DNA of 14,551 nt, from the NCBI GenBank assembly GCA_902782705.1, contig CACZOL010000128.1, forward strand, positions 1 through 14,551. Direction: 5' to 3'. Under the pieces are notes generated by a model. The model worked only from the letters and a program-made list of their open reading frames with translations, searched no databases and was not told the origin of the DNA. Origin of the DNA: an uncultured Selenomonadaceae bacterium (lineage in GTDB: Bacteria; Bacillota; Negativicutes; Selenomonadales; Selenomonadaceae). Shown here one piece after another: positions 1 to 7,111 of this stretch. A program made the translations under genes and the position numbers. Within the stretch, counting starts at the first letter, position 1. Each line of letters begins with the position of its first letter.

Positions 1-375
1 TATCTTTACAATATGCCGCAGGCTCTCGCCTGCGCCGACGTGGCAGTGTTTCGCGCCGGGGCCATCGGCATCGCGGAACTGACGGCACGCGGCGTGCCGT
101 CGGTATTGGTGCCGTATCCGTTCGCCGCGGCGAATCATCAGGAGATGAACGCACGGGCTATTGCATCGGCGGGCGCGGCGCGCATGATTCTCGACCGGGA
201 ACTGACGGCTGAGCGTCTGCTTTCCGTCCTGGCGGAGCTTTTGAGCGAGGACGCAAAGCTGAAGCGCATGGCAAAGGCAGCGAAGAAATTGGGACGTCCT
301 AAAGCGGCGGATGAAATCGCGAGCCGCGTAATCCGGCTGGCAAAGGGAAATACAGAACTCGTTCCCATTAAATGA
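1..375 (+). CDS. murG: MurG, 3' end only (lipid II-forming GlcNAc transferase)
   Basis: This is the C-terminal part of undecaprenyl-diphospho-muramoylpentapeptide beta-N-acetylglucosaminyltransferase. The enzyme adds GlcNAc to lipid I to make lipid II at the inner face of the membrane. The reading frame is open from the first base (Tyr-Leu-Tyr-Asn before the first Met codon at 13), so the gene starts upstream of the window. The visible part carries the conserved nucleotide-sugar binding segment: a RAGA loop followed by AEL (the Glu that contacts the nucleotide ribose in the family), then VPYPFAAANHQ and the N-A-R-A helix. A Gly stands where many family members have Thr just before I-A-E. The ORF ends 22 bases before murC and is clearly the upstream member of the same operon. 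Identification rests on motif recall and on the murC neighbour. Confidence 0.93.
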   Translation, partial: YLYNMPQALACADVAVFRAGAIGIAELTARGVPSVLVPYPFAAANHQEMNARAIASAGAARMILDRELTAERLLSVLAELLSEDAKLKRMAKAAKKLGRPKAADEIASRVIRLAKGNTELVPIK

Positions 376-397
376 AGGAAAAAGGAGAGGAAGCGGA

Positions 398-1792
398 ATG
401 CTTCAGGGAATCCGTAACATACATTTTATCGGCGTCGGCGGCGCGGGGATGAGCGCGCTGGCGCGTATTCTCCTCGATCAGGGCTATTCGGTTTCCGGCT
501 CTGACCAGAAAATGTCCGACGTGGCGAAACAGCTTGCGGCGCGCGGCGCGAAAATCTTTGAGGGGCACGACGCGGCCAATGTGAAAGGCGTAGATGCGGT
601 CGTTTGCTCTACGGCGATTCCCGAAGACAACGTGGAACTCGCGGCGGCAAATGCACAGGGAATTCGACGCCTGCACCGTTCGGACGTCAATGCGGCGCTT
701 CTGAACGCGGCGAAAGGCATCGCCGTCGCCGGCGCCCATGGCAAGACCACGACCACGTCCATGATCGGCTTGATCCTGGAGCACGGGGGCGTCGACCCGA
801 CTATCATCATCGGCGGACAGGTCGACTATCTCGCCGACGGCAACGCGCGGCTCGGGCGCGGCGAATATCTGGTGTCCGAAGCGGACGAGAGCGACGGTTC
901 GTTCTTGAAACTCATGCCGCATATCGCGGTGGTCACAAACGTCGAGAACGACCACATGGACCACTACGGAACGATGGAGAATATCAAAAAGGCGTTTCGG
1001 CAGTTCCTCGAAAATACGGACGAGAAAACGGGGACGTGCGTGCTCTGTGCCGACAACGAAAATCTGCGGGAAATCTCGAAAAATCTTCCGCGCCGCGTCG
1101 TCTTTTACGGCACGTCGGAAGACGCCGACTATCGGGCGGTCAATATCGCGCCGGAAGGTACGGGCGTCGCATTCGACGTGGAAAAGGACGGCGGGACGCT
1201 GGTTCGCGTGCGGCTGAATATCCCCGGCCATCATAACGTGCTGAACGCGCTGGGTTCTGTGGTGACGGGAATTCTTTGCGGCGTTTCGCCGCAAAAATCG
1301 GCGGAGGCGCTGGCGCGGTTCCATGGCGCGAAGCGCCGCTTCGAGACAAAGGGACGCGCGGCGGGTGTTTGGATCGTGGACGATTACGCGCATCACCCGA
1401 CGGAGATCACGGCGACGCTCAGGGCGGCGCGTCAGACGAGCCCGAAGCGCCTCGTTTGCGCGTTTCAGCCGCATCGCTATTCGCGCACACAGCTTTTGCA
1501 AAAAGAGTTCGGCGGCGCGTTCAAAGACGCTGACCTCTTGATATTGACGGATATTTACTCGGCGGGCGAAGCGCCGATTGCGGGCGTCAGCGGCGAGACC
1601 ATCGTGGACGCCGTCAAGGCGGCGACGGGCCAAAAGACGAAATATATCAAGGCCCGGGCCGACGTCGCGCCGTATCTGGAATCCATCGTCCAAGACGGCG
1701 ATCTTGTGCTCACGATGGGCGCGGGAGATATTTGCCGCACGGGAGAAGAATTGCTGGCGCTTTTGTCGGCACGGAGGGAAAATAAAGCATGA
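398..1792 (+). CDS. murC: MurC, UDP-N-acetylmuramate--L-alanine ligase
   Basis: This cytoplasmic ATP-dependent Mur ligase adds the first stem-peptide residue, L-Ala, to UDP-MurNAc. The 464 residues match the usual family length. Visible motifs are the N-terminal dinucleotide-like fold IGVGGAGMS (11-19) that binds the UDP sugar, the P-loop AGAHGKTTTTS (111-121), the EADESDGSF segment (161-169), NVENDHMDHY (181-190), and the C-terminal domain motif DDYAHHPTEI (328-337), which is diagnostic of MurC among the ligases. The ATG at 398 follows a good Shine-Dalgarno stretch (aaggagagg). The stop codon overlaps the start of ddl by 4 bases, which implies translational coupling. In many Firmicutes and Negativicutes murB follows murC; here ddl does. 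No missing residues or frame problems are visible. Confidence 0.97.
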   Translation: MLQGIRNIHFIGVGGAGMSALARILLDQGYSVSGSDQKMSDVAKQLAARGAKIFEGHDAANVKGVDAVVCSTAIPEDNVELAAANAQGIRRLHRSDVNAALLNAAKGIAVAGAHGKTTTTSMIGLILEHGGVDPTIIIGGQVDYLADGNARLGRGEYLVSEADESDGSFLKLMPHIAVVTNVENDHMDHYGTMENIKKAFRQFLENTDEKTGTCVLCADNENLREISKNLPRRVVFYGTSEDADYRAVNIAPEGTGVAFDVEKDGGTLVRVRLNIPGHHNVLNALGSVVTGILCGVSPQKSAEALARFHGAKRRFETKGRAAGVWIVDDYAHHPTEITATLRAARQTSPKRLVCAFQPHRYSRTQLLQKEFGGAFKDADLLILTDIYSAGEAPIAGVSGETIVDAVKAATGQKTKYIKARADVAPYLESIVQDGDLVLTMGAGDICRTGEELLALLSARRENKA

Positions 1793-2721
1793 AAGACAAG
1801 AAAATCATCGTCGTGATGGGCGGGCCGTCTTCGGAGGCGGAAGTCTCGCGGCGGAGCGCCGCCGCTGTGCTTGCGGCGCTGCACTCGAAAGGATACAATG
1901 CGGAAGGGCTGGAATTCTCACCGCGTAATTTTTTTGCCGACATACAAAGACTGGCCCCCGATATTGTATTCAACGCCATGCACGGGGCTTACGGTGAAGA
2001 CGGGCGTATGCAGGCGGTGCTGGACCTGATGGGGATTCCCTGCACCGGATCCGGCGTTTTGGCGTCGGCAATGTCGATGGACAAGGCGGCAGCGAAAAAC
2101 GTGATGCTCGGCGCGGGGATTTCGACGCCGAAAGCGCGCGCTTATCGTCTTTCCGATAAGGCGGGCCTCAGGGCGCGGATTCTTCAGGAGATACCCGTGC
2201 CGATGGTGGTCAAGCCGACGGCGCAGGGATCCAGCGTCGGCGTCGTTATCGTCAAAGACGCGGCAGAGCTTCCCGACGCGCTGGACGAAGCCTTTGCCTA
2301 CGGCGACGAAATCTTGGTGGAGGAATTCATCGACGGGCCGGAGCTGACGGCGGCAGTCTGGGGGACGCCGGAAACCTGCGACGCCCTGCCGGTGATCGAG
2401 ATCACGACGGAGTCCGGCCGCTATGATTACGAAAGCAAATACACGGTGGGCGCGTCTCATCATATCATTCCCGCGCGTATCAGCGCGGAGGCCATGACGC
2501 GGGTGCGGGAGACGGCGGAGCAGACGTTCCGCGTTTTCGGTTGTCAGGGCGTCGCCCGCATTGACATGATGCTTTCAGCGGAGGATGTTCCCTATGTCAT
2601 CGACATCAACACGATGCCGGGCATGACGGAGACGTCGCTGGTACCGGACGCGGCGCGTGCTGCGGGCATCAGTTTCGAGGAATTCTGCGAGCGGCTTTTG
2701 GAAATGGCAAGTAAAGAGTGA
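1789..2721 (+). CDS. ddl: D-alanine--D-alanine ligase
   Basis: This ATP-grasp enzyme makes the D-Ala-D-Ala dipeptide used by MurF. It has 310 residues, the length of the short DdlB type. Visible motifs are GGPSSEAEVS (11-20), with Glu16 matching the substrate-binding Glu15 of E. coli DdlB; the HGAYGEDG loop (65-72); the ATP-binding KPTAQGSSVGV (142-152); the omega loop YDYESKY (212-218), whose last Tyr matches E. coli Tyr216 and favours D-Ala over D-lactate; and DINTMPGMT (272-280), which holds the metal ligands. An Asp replaces the more usual Glu at the start of that last motif. The ATG lies inside the murC stop (ATGA overlap) with GGAGGG about 11 bases upstream. The tyrosine in the omega loop argues against a VanA/VanB-type D-Ala-D-Lac ligase. 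Family residue numbers are from memory. Confidence 0.96.
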   Translation: MKDKKIIVVMGGPSSEAEVSRRSAAAVLAALHSKGYNAEGLEFSPRNFFADIQRLAPDIVFNAMHGAYGEDGRMQAVLDLMGIPCTGSGVLASAMSMDKAAAKNVMLGAGISTPKARAYRLSDKAGLRARILQEIPVPMVVKPTAQGSSVGVVIVKDAAELPDALDEAFAYGDEILVEEFIDGPELTAAVWGTPETCDALPVIEITTESGRYDYESKYTVGASHHIIPARISAEAMTRVRETAEQTFRVFGCQGVARIDMMLSAEDVPYVIDINTMPGMTETSLVPDAARAAGISFEEFCERLLEMASKE

Positions 2722-2774
2722 AGCGTTAGGAGAAGTGCGTATTATCTCCGCTGGCTAAAAAGGGGGCGACGGCG

Positions 2775-3554
2775 ATGGACGAAGAACAACTGCAAAATCT
2801 TCCGATGGAAACAGCGGAACCGCGCAAGTCGTCGCGGAAATGGCAATGGCTGTTCCAAGTGCTGGTTTTCTTAGGCATTGTGGCCGTGGCCGTGGCCGCC
2901 GTCGTTTACCTTCCCGTCTTTAAGCTCAGCTATATTTCCGTCGCCGGAAATTCCTACATCCCGACGGAGGATATTTATCGCATCGCGGGCATATACAAGG
3001 GCCAGCACATGTTTCAGGTCGAGACGGACAAGGCGCTGCAAAATCTCCGAAAAGACCTGCGTATCGAGCAGGCCGTCGTGAAGCGGACGTTCCCAAACGG
3101 AATATTCATTGAAGTGGAAGAGCGCCGTCCTATCGCATGCGTCCCCTGCGAGTTCGGATTTCTCGATCTCGACCGCAAGGGCATGGTGCTGAACGCATAC
3201 CGCGTGCGTCATTTGCAGACGACGCCGCTTCTCGTGGGCGTGCAGGTGAGCGACCTCTATATCGGCGACAAAGTGCAGGACGAAAAGCTGCTGCTCTCGT
3301 TGGACTATCTGTCGCGGCTTGAAGACAACGATCTCGGACAGATCGTTGAGATGAACCTTGCCGATCCGGTGTTCCGCGTCGTCGCACGCACGACGAACGC
3401 GGCGGAGATTCGCATCGGCGAGCTCGACCGGCTGGAGGAGAAAGCGACGTACACGAAAAGTTTTCTGGAGGAGCTTCGGACGACGACAACGCCGATTCCT
3501 TATATTGATTTGACGACATCCGCACCTTATATCCCGGCGGTTGCTCAGAAGTGA
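2775..3554 (+). CDS. ftsQ: Cell division protein FtsQ/DivIB
   Basis: This bitopic divisome protein works with FtsB/DivIC and FtsL and regulates septal peptidoglycan synthesis. Of its 259 residues, about 24 form a charged cytoplasmic N-tail. One transmembrane helix follows (about 24-48), then a POTRA domain (about 50-119, starting at LSYISVAGNS and ending at the typical FIEVEERRPIA strand), and then the beta-rich FtsQ/DivIB domain. The ATG at 2775 follows AGGGGG with 8-base spacing. A 53-bp gap separates it from ddl. That gap holds a short imperfect hairpin (GGAGA/TCTCC) but no U-tract, so it is probably read through. The next gene begins 15 bases after the stop. The position matches divIB in the B. 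subtilis murG-murB-divIB-ylxW/X-sbp cluster. Primary sequence is weakly conserved in this family, so context carries much of the weight. Confidence 0.9.
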   Translation: MDEEQLQNLPMETAEPRKSSRKWQWLFQVLVFLGIVAVAVAAVVYLPVFKLSYISVAGNSYIPTEDIYRIAGIYKGQHMFQVETDKALQNLRKDLRIEQAVVKRTFPNGIFIEVEERRPIACVPCEFGFLDLDRKGMVLNAYRVRHLQTTPLLVGVQVSDLYIGDKVQDEKLLLSLDYLSRLEDNDLGQIVEMNLADPVFRVVARTTNAAEIRIGELDRLEEKATYTKSFLEELRTTTTPIPYIDLTTSAPYIPAVAQK

Positions 3555-3569
3555 GGTGCAGTAAATATT

Positions 3570-4274
3570 ATGATAACCTATAAACGGGGGCATCTTTCCA
3601 TCGCCTTTGTCTGCATGGTGCTCGGCTTCATGCTGGCGCTGCAGTTCCGCATCGCGATGGACCAGAAATCGTCGCTTCCGTACCAGCGTGTAGAAGAGCT
3701 TTCCACGCGTCTGCTCGAGGCGGAAAAAGAACGCGATGCGCTCCGGGAGAAAGTGGCGAGCCTGCAAAACGCGCAGCCGACGCCCGACGGTACGGCGGAA
3801 GGTGAGCGGCGGCTCAAGGAGCTTCGACTGCGTTCGGGTCTTACGCCTTTGGTCGGCCCCGGCGTCGTCGTGACCATCGACGACAGCAAGATTCAGTCGA
3901 AAGCCGGCGAAAATCAGAACCTGTACATTATCCACGACGACGATCTCTTGAAAGTAATCAACGAGCTTCGGGCGGCGGGCGCGGAAGCGATTTCCGTCAA
4001 CGGGCAGCGCCTCATCGCGACTTCGGAAATCCGCTGCGCGGGGCCGACGCTCTCCGTAAACAACGTGCGTTCTGCGCCGCCTTATGAGATTCGCGCCATC
4101 GGCGACAGTGCGACGTTGGAAAGCGCGCTTCGTATGCGCGGCGGCGTCATGGAAACGCTGCAGGTCTGGGGCATTCAGCTCGAAGTCAAAGTGTCGCAGG
4201 AGGTCGCCGTTCCCGCGTATAAGGGAGCCGCGCAGTTCAGCTACGCGAAAGAAGCGGAGGAGGCGTCGTCATGA
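3570..4274 (+). CDS. DUF881 (YlxW/YlxX-like) membrane-anchored protein
   Basis: This is a 234-residue protein of the DUF881 family, found in Firmicutes division clusters between divIB and sbp; its molecular role is not established. It has one N-terminal membrane helix (about 8-26), a predicted coiled coil (about 36-68, rich in Glu, Leu, Arg and Lys) and a DUF881 domain from about 84. Recognisable segments are LVGPGVVVTIDDSK, a run of three Asp before LLKVINELRAAGAEAISVN, and the ATSEIRCAGPTLSVNN stretch. B. subtilis has two such genes in tandem (ylxW, ylxX); only one is present here. The start ATG lies after a modest GAGGTG that overlaps the ftsQ stop, with rather long (11-base) spacing. The stop overlaps the sbp start by 4 bases, so the two are probably coupled. 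An extracytoplasmic location is inferred from the anchor. Confidence 0.88.
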   Translation: MITYKRGHLSIAFVCMVLGFMLALQFRIAMDQKSSLPYQRVEELSTRLLEAEKERDALREKVASLQNAQPTPDGTAEGERRLKELRLRSGLTPLVGPGVVVTIDDSKIQSKAGENQNLYIIHDDDLLKVINELRAAGAEAISVNGQRLIATSEIRCAGPTLSVNNVRSAPPYEIRAIGDSATLESALRMRGGVMETLQVWGIQLEVKVSQEVAVPAYKGAAQFSYAKEAEEASS

Positions 4275-4606
4275 TTCTTGCATTGCTCGGGTTGGGCGTG
4301 GGTATCATTTTGGGGAGTTTCTGTCCGCTGATTGTTCCCGTGACCTACTCGAAACTTTTTTCTGTTGCGCTTTTGGCCGGTCTGGACGCTGTCTTCGGCG
4401 GTTTCCGCTCGGCTCTCGACGATCGTTTTGACAATATGGTTTTTATGTCCGGTTTTTTTATCAACGGACTTTTGGCGGCTTTTCTCGTCTACGCCGGCGA
4501 CCGTCTCGGCATCGACCTCTATTACGTCGCCTTGCTCGCCTTTGGCCTTCGTATCTTTCAGAATCTTGCCATCATACGCAGGTATTATCTGAGAAAACGC
4601 GGATAA
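4271..4606 (+). CDS. sbp: Small basic protein Sbp (DUF1290)
   Basis: This is a 111-residue, very hydrophobic protein matching the DUF1290 'small basic protein' found next to ftsA/ftsZ in Firmicutes. Three membrane helices are apparent: about 2-22, 52-75 and 82-98. They are separated by a conserved loop with AGLDAVFGGFRS and D-D-R-F-D, and followed by a basic tail ending RRYYLRKRG. Function is unknown; the division cluster location suggests a membrane role at or near septation. Translation starts at an ATG overlapping the DUF881 stop (ATGA), with GGAGGAGG just upstream. The stop codon lies in a 10-bp tandem duplication. In B. subtilis ftsA follows, but here a 134-bp promoter region and ftsZ follow. 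Confidence 0.92.
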   Translation: MILALLGLGVGIILGSFCPLIVPVTYSKLFSVALLAGLDAVFGGFRSALDDRFDNMVFMSGFFINGLLAAFLVYAGDRLGIDLYYVALLAFGLRIFQNLAIIRRYYLRKRG

Positions 4607-4614
4607 ACGCGGAT
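4595..4614 (+). repeat. 10-bp tandem duplication across the sbp stop codon
   Basis: The decamer aaacgcggat occurs twice head to tail (4595-4604, 4605-4614) and is followed by aaaa. The first copy supplies the last codons and the first base of the sbp stop codon. It looks like a simple slippage duplication and does not change the reading frame of sbp. Confidence 0.8.
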
Positions 4615-4626
4615 AAAATCGGAGGC

Positions 4627-4655
4627 TTGCATGAATCGCGCTTTCATAGTAAAAT
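4627..4655 (+). promoter_or_regulatory. Sigma-A-type promoter for ftsZ
   Basis: A -35 box TTGCAT (4627-4632) and a -10 box TAAAAT (4650-4655) are separated by exactly 17 bases. Each is a good match to the housekeeping consensus. The predicted start point near 4662 gives ftsZ a leader of about 80 nt. This is the only strong promoter pattern noticed inside the division cluster. It would let FtsZ be made independently of the upstream mur/fts genes, as is usual for ftsZ. Confidence 0.65.
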
Positions 4656-4672
4656 ATGAGAGATATGAATAA
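4631..4672 (+). CDS. Possible 13-residue leader ORF upstream of ftsZ
   Basis: An ATG at 4631 is preceded at 5 bases by a strong Shine-Dalgarno GGAGG (4621-4625). It opens a 13-codon ORF (MNRAFIVKYERYE) ending in TAA at 4670-4672. It overlaps the -35 and -10 boxes of the predicted ftsZ promoter, so it could only be translated from transcripts that read through from sbp. It may be a remnant of a gene start, for example a lost ftsA, or chance. No function is assigned. Confidence 0.25.
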   Translation: MNRAFIVKYERYE

Positions 4673-4740
4673 AAACAGAATTCCATGCGTAATATGCGCG
4701 GTTAGTTATAGGGCGTTTTGCTCGGCTTGGAGGGGTATTT

Positions 4741-5892
4741 GTGATTGAACTAGACGATGCGGCAATGAGCGATATTGCAAAGATTAAGGTAATCGGCGTC
4801 GGCGGCGGCGGCTCGAACGCTATTGACCGCATGATCTCGTCCGGGCTCAAGGGCGTAGAGTTTATCGCCATCAATACGGATGCGCAGGCGCTGATGAAGT
4901 CGCTGGCGCCGAAACGGCTCCAGATCGGAGAGAAATTGACGCGAGGTCTGGGCGCGGGCGCGCGCCCGGAAATCGGTGCGGCTGCGGCTGAGGAAAGCCG
5001 CGACGACATCATCGCGGCGGTCAACGACGCCGACATGGTGTTCATCACCGCCGGTATGGGCGGCGGCACGGGCACGGGCGCGGCTCCGATTGTCGCAGCC
5101 TGCGCGCGGGAAGCGGGAGCGCTGACCGTGGGCGTCGTGACGAAGCCGTTCAAATTCGAGGGCAAGAAAAGGATGCAGAACGCCGACATGGGCATTCGCA
5201 ATCTGAAAGACGCCGTCGATACGATTATTACGATACCGAACAATCAGCTTTTGCAGATTGTCAGCCGCAACACCCCGATGATGGAAGCGTTCCGTATTGC
5301 GGACGACGTGCTCCATCAGGGCGTGCAGGGCATCTCCGACCTTTTGGTCGTGCCGGGTCTCATCAATCTGGACTTCGCCGACGTGCAGTCCATCATGAAG
5401 GATGCGGGTACCGCATTGATGGGTATCGGCGAAAGCTCCGGCGACAACGCGGCCACGCAGGCGGCGCAGGAAGCGGTACAGTCGCCGCTTCTCGAAATGT
5501 CCATCGACGGCGCCCACGGCGTACTTTTGAACTTTACCGGCTCGGCGGACAAGCTCAGCATTTACGACGTCAACGAAGCGGCGGCGGAAATTCAGGAGCA
5601 GGTTCACCCCGACGCGAATATCATCTTCGGTACGGCGCTCGACGATACCCTTGGCGATACGGTACGCGTGACGGTTATTGCGACGGGTTTCGAGGCGGAA
5701 GAGACGGTCGGCGTACCGTCGGCGCAGAAACAGGCCGCGCAGCAGCAAACTGCGGGAGGGCAGCAAGCCCCGCAGCAAGGCGGACAAGCCGCCGCGCCGC
5801 AGCAGCAACCGGCGCAGCAGCAGCCGATGTCTCCGTTGGGAGGAAACTTCGGCAATATCGACATTCCGACGTGGCTTCGCCACAGCGAGTAA
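4741..5892 (+). CDS. ftsZ: Cell division GTPase FtsZ
   Basis: FtsZ is the tubulin-like GTPase that polymerises into the cytokinetic ring. It has 383 residues. The nucleotide site begins IGVGGGGSNA (18-27), the tubulin signature GGGTGTG is at 107-113, and the synergy (T7) loop NLDFADV is at 209-215 with catalytic acids Asp211 and Asp214. The GTPase core ends near 318. A low-complexity linker rich in Gln, Ala, Pro and Gly runs from about 320 to 368, and the conserved C-terminal peptide IDIPTWLR (373-380), which binds membrane tethers, closes the protein. The GTG start at 4741 is chosen because GGAGGGG (4729-4735) lies 5 bases before it; Met9 (ATG at 4765) is a poorer choice. It has its own promoter and a strong terminator. 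No ftsA is adjacent, so the membrane tether must be encoded elsewhere or differ. Confidence 0.98.
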   Translation: MIELDDAAMSDIAKIKVIGVGGGGSNAIDRMISSGLKGVEFIAINTDAQALMKSLAPKRLQIGEKLTRGLGAGARPEIGAAAAEESRDDIIAAVNDADMVFITAGMGGGTGTGAAPIVAACAREAGALTVGVVTKPFKFEGKKRMQNADMGIRNLKDAVDTIITIPNNQLLQIVSRNTPMMEAFRIADDVLHQGVQGISDLLVVPGLINLDFADVQSIMKDAGTALMGIGESSGDNAATQAAQEAVQSPLLEMSIDGAHGVLLNFTGSADKLSIYDVNEAAAEIQEQVHPDANIIFGTALDDTLGDTVRVTVIATGFEAEETVGVPSAQKQAAQQQTAGGQQAPQQGGQAAAPQQQPAQQQPMSPLGGNFGNIDIPTWLRHSE

Positions 5893-5904
5893 GAAATGGC
5901 AAAA

Positions 5905-5931
5905 GGCGGGCCACATGGCCCGCCTTGTTTT
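5905..5931 (+). terminator. Intrinsic terminator after ftsZ
   Basis: A perfect 8-bp GC stem (GGCGGGCC / GGCCCGCC) with loop ACAT at 5913-5916 is followed by TTGTTTT. It starts 13 bases after the ftsZ stop and closes the division block. Confidence 0.92.
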
Positions 5932-6001
5932 ACGTGAGCACTTAACGCACGCAAGCATGAGCGCAGCGCAAGTTCAGTGCGACGGATACCTGCCCGCTCC
6001 A

Positions 6002-6016
6002 TACAGCTGAGCTGTA
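6002..6016. promoter_or_regulatory. 15-bp palindrome, possible operator
   Basis: TACAGCT-G-AGCTGTA is a perfect 7-bp dyad around a single central base. It lies about 58 bp upstream of the solute-binding protein start and just upstream of the weak promoter candidate at 6025-6053. That is a plausible place for a repressor or activator site. The binding protein is unknown. In RNA the one-base loop makes a hairpin unlikely, which favours a DNA site. Confidence 0.4.
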
Positions 6017-6024
6017 AGCGACGG

Positions 6025-6053
6025 CTGAATTTAGCAGGGCATGGTATTTTAAT
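6025..6053 (+). promoter_or_regulatory. Weak candidate promoter for the solute-binding protein gene
   Basis: CTGAAT (6025-6030) and TTTAAT (6048-6053) are 17 bases apart. The -10 is a 5/6 match and the -35 is poor. An overlapping alternative is TATTTT at 6045-6050 preceded by TG (extended -10). A weak -35 would fit an activated promoter. Confidence 0.3.
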
Positions 6054-6073
6054 AAGTTTTGGAGGAAGTCTTG

Positions 6074-7096
6074 ATGAGAAGGTATACTTCGCTCCTGTTC
6101 GTCGCTTTTCTCTTGGTACTCGGTACGGTGCTCGGAGCGTCTCTGCTTTCGGGTTACGCGGACCGGACGCCGGGGAATCCGGATCGAACGGTGACGGCGT
6201 ACACGACGCTGCCGCCGGAGCAGGCGGCGCTTCTTGCGGCGGAATACGAAAAGACGGCGCAGGTTGACGTCCGCTTCATTCCGATGTCCGCACAGGAGCT
6301 TTCTACGCGTCTCGCGCGCGAAGGGGAAAAGCCGGGGGCGGATATCGTGCTCGCCGACAGCGGCGCGATGCGCGACGGCGCGGCACGCGGCGTTTTTGTG
6401 CCGTATTTTTCGGAGGAAACGGACTCTGTCGCGGGCGTTTTCAAAGACGAGGAAGGCGCCTGGACAGGCGTATGGTACGATCCCGTCGTGTTCTGCATGA
6501 ACAGCGACTATCTGCGCACGCTGCCGCACATACCGGAGACGTGGGCGGAGCTCGCCGCGTATCCCGATATGCGGCTCGGCATGACGGATTTTCTCGCCGC
6601 CGACGCGGCGTCGAATCTTTACTTCACGCTGCTGTCGGTTTACGGCGAGCCGGAAGTTTTTCGCTGGCTTTCCGCGATGCACCCGAAAGTCGTGCAGTAT
6701 GTAAAATTCCTCTCTACGCCGGTACGCATGGCCGGTATGGGAGAAGTAGACGCGGCGGTCGCCGTGCAGAGCGAAACGCTCCGCTATCTTTCGGGCGGCT
6801 ATCCGCTGCGCGTCGTCTATCCGACGGACGGCACGTCGTATCTTTTGACGGGCGCAGGCCTTTTGCGGGACGACCGGCCGCTGGCGCAGGACTTTTTCGA
6901 TTGGCTGCTTTCCGACGGGGCGCAATTGACGCTCCAGCAGGAAAATGTTTTCTTCGTCCCGACGAATCCCGGGACGCTGGCTTATAAGCAGCTCGCCGGG
7001 AAAGACGTGGTGCTGTTTGACAAAATCCCCGCGTTTACGGCGGACGAGCGGAGCGAACTCCTCGACCGATGGCTGAAAAATGTGAGATTCAAATAA
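6074..7096 (+). CDS. Extracellular solute-binding protein, Fe(III)-type (orphan)
   Basis: This 340-residue protein resembles the periplasmic binding proteins of ferric iron ABC importers and related families. Features are a basic N-terminus and hydrophobic signal or anchor (about 5-24, no lipobox Cys), a mature domain beginning with the strand TVTAYTTLPPEQ (39-50), the ADIVLADSG strand (89-97), GVWYDPVVFCMN (132-143), the hinge segment IPETWAEL (153-160), and VYPTDGTSYLLTGAGLL (248-264) near the C-terminal lobe. The ATG at 6074 is preferred over a TTG at 6059 because GGAGG (6061-6065) sits 8 bases before it and the TTG would place the ribosome binding site inside the coding region. No permease or ATPase gene is adjacent, so it is either an orphan receptor for a transporter elsewhere or a sensory protein. 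The substrate is not certain: the paired Tyr ligands of classical iron binders were not located with confidence. Confidence 0.8.
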   Translation: MRRYTSLLFVAFLLVLGTVLGASLLSGYADRTPGNPDRTVTAYTTLPPEQAALLAAEYEKTAQVDVRFIPMSAQELSTRLAREGEKPGADIVLADSGAMRDGAARGVFVPYFSEETDSVAGVFKDEEGAWTGVWYDPVVFCMNSDYLRTLPHIPETWAELAAYPDMRLGMTDFLAADAASNLYFTLLSVYGEPEVFRWLSAMHPKVVQYVKFLSTPVRMAGMGEVDAAVAVQSETLRYLSGGYPLRVVYPTDGTSYLLTGAGLLRDDRPLAQDFFDWLLSDGAQLTLQQENVFFVPTNPGTLAYKQLAGKDVVLFDKIPAFTADERSELLDRWLKNVRFK

Positions 7097-7111
7097 TAAG
7101 CAGAGCATAAG

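Larger units (their letters stand above)
5932..6060. other. Non-coding region between ftsZ and the solute-binding protein gene
   Basis: This stretch of about 130 bp is structured and GC-rich at first (runs built on gcgcagcgc and cgcacgc), then AT-rich near the next gene. The heptamer gcgacgg occurs twice. CGCAC and GTGCG arms could pair across the first half, and a 15-bp palindrome lies at 6002-6016. No convincing ORF with a ribosome binding site was seen. The dense self-complementarity would fit a dispersed intergenic repeat or a regulatory leader, but nothing identifies it. Confidence 0.4.

Noticed and set aside
368..1693. Long open frame antisense to murC
   Set aside because: It mirrors a GC-rich gene with strong codon bias, has no ribosome binding site logic and a low-complexity Arg/His-rich translation. 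MurC on the other strand is unambiguous.
2722..2774. Terminator between ddl and ftsQ
   Set aside because: The GGAGA/TCTCC hairpin has a 5-bp stem and no T-tract. Gene order and orientation suggest continued transcription.
4750..5958. 402-codon frame opposite ftsZ, and a similar one at 5942-7108 opposite the solute-binding protein gene
   Set aside because: Both are Arg-rich shadows of clear genes, and the first crosses the ftsZ terminator without any start signal.
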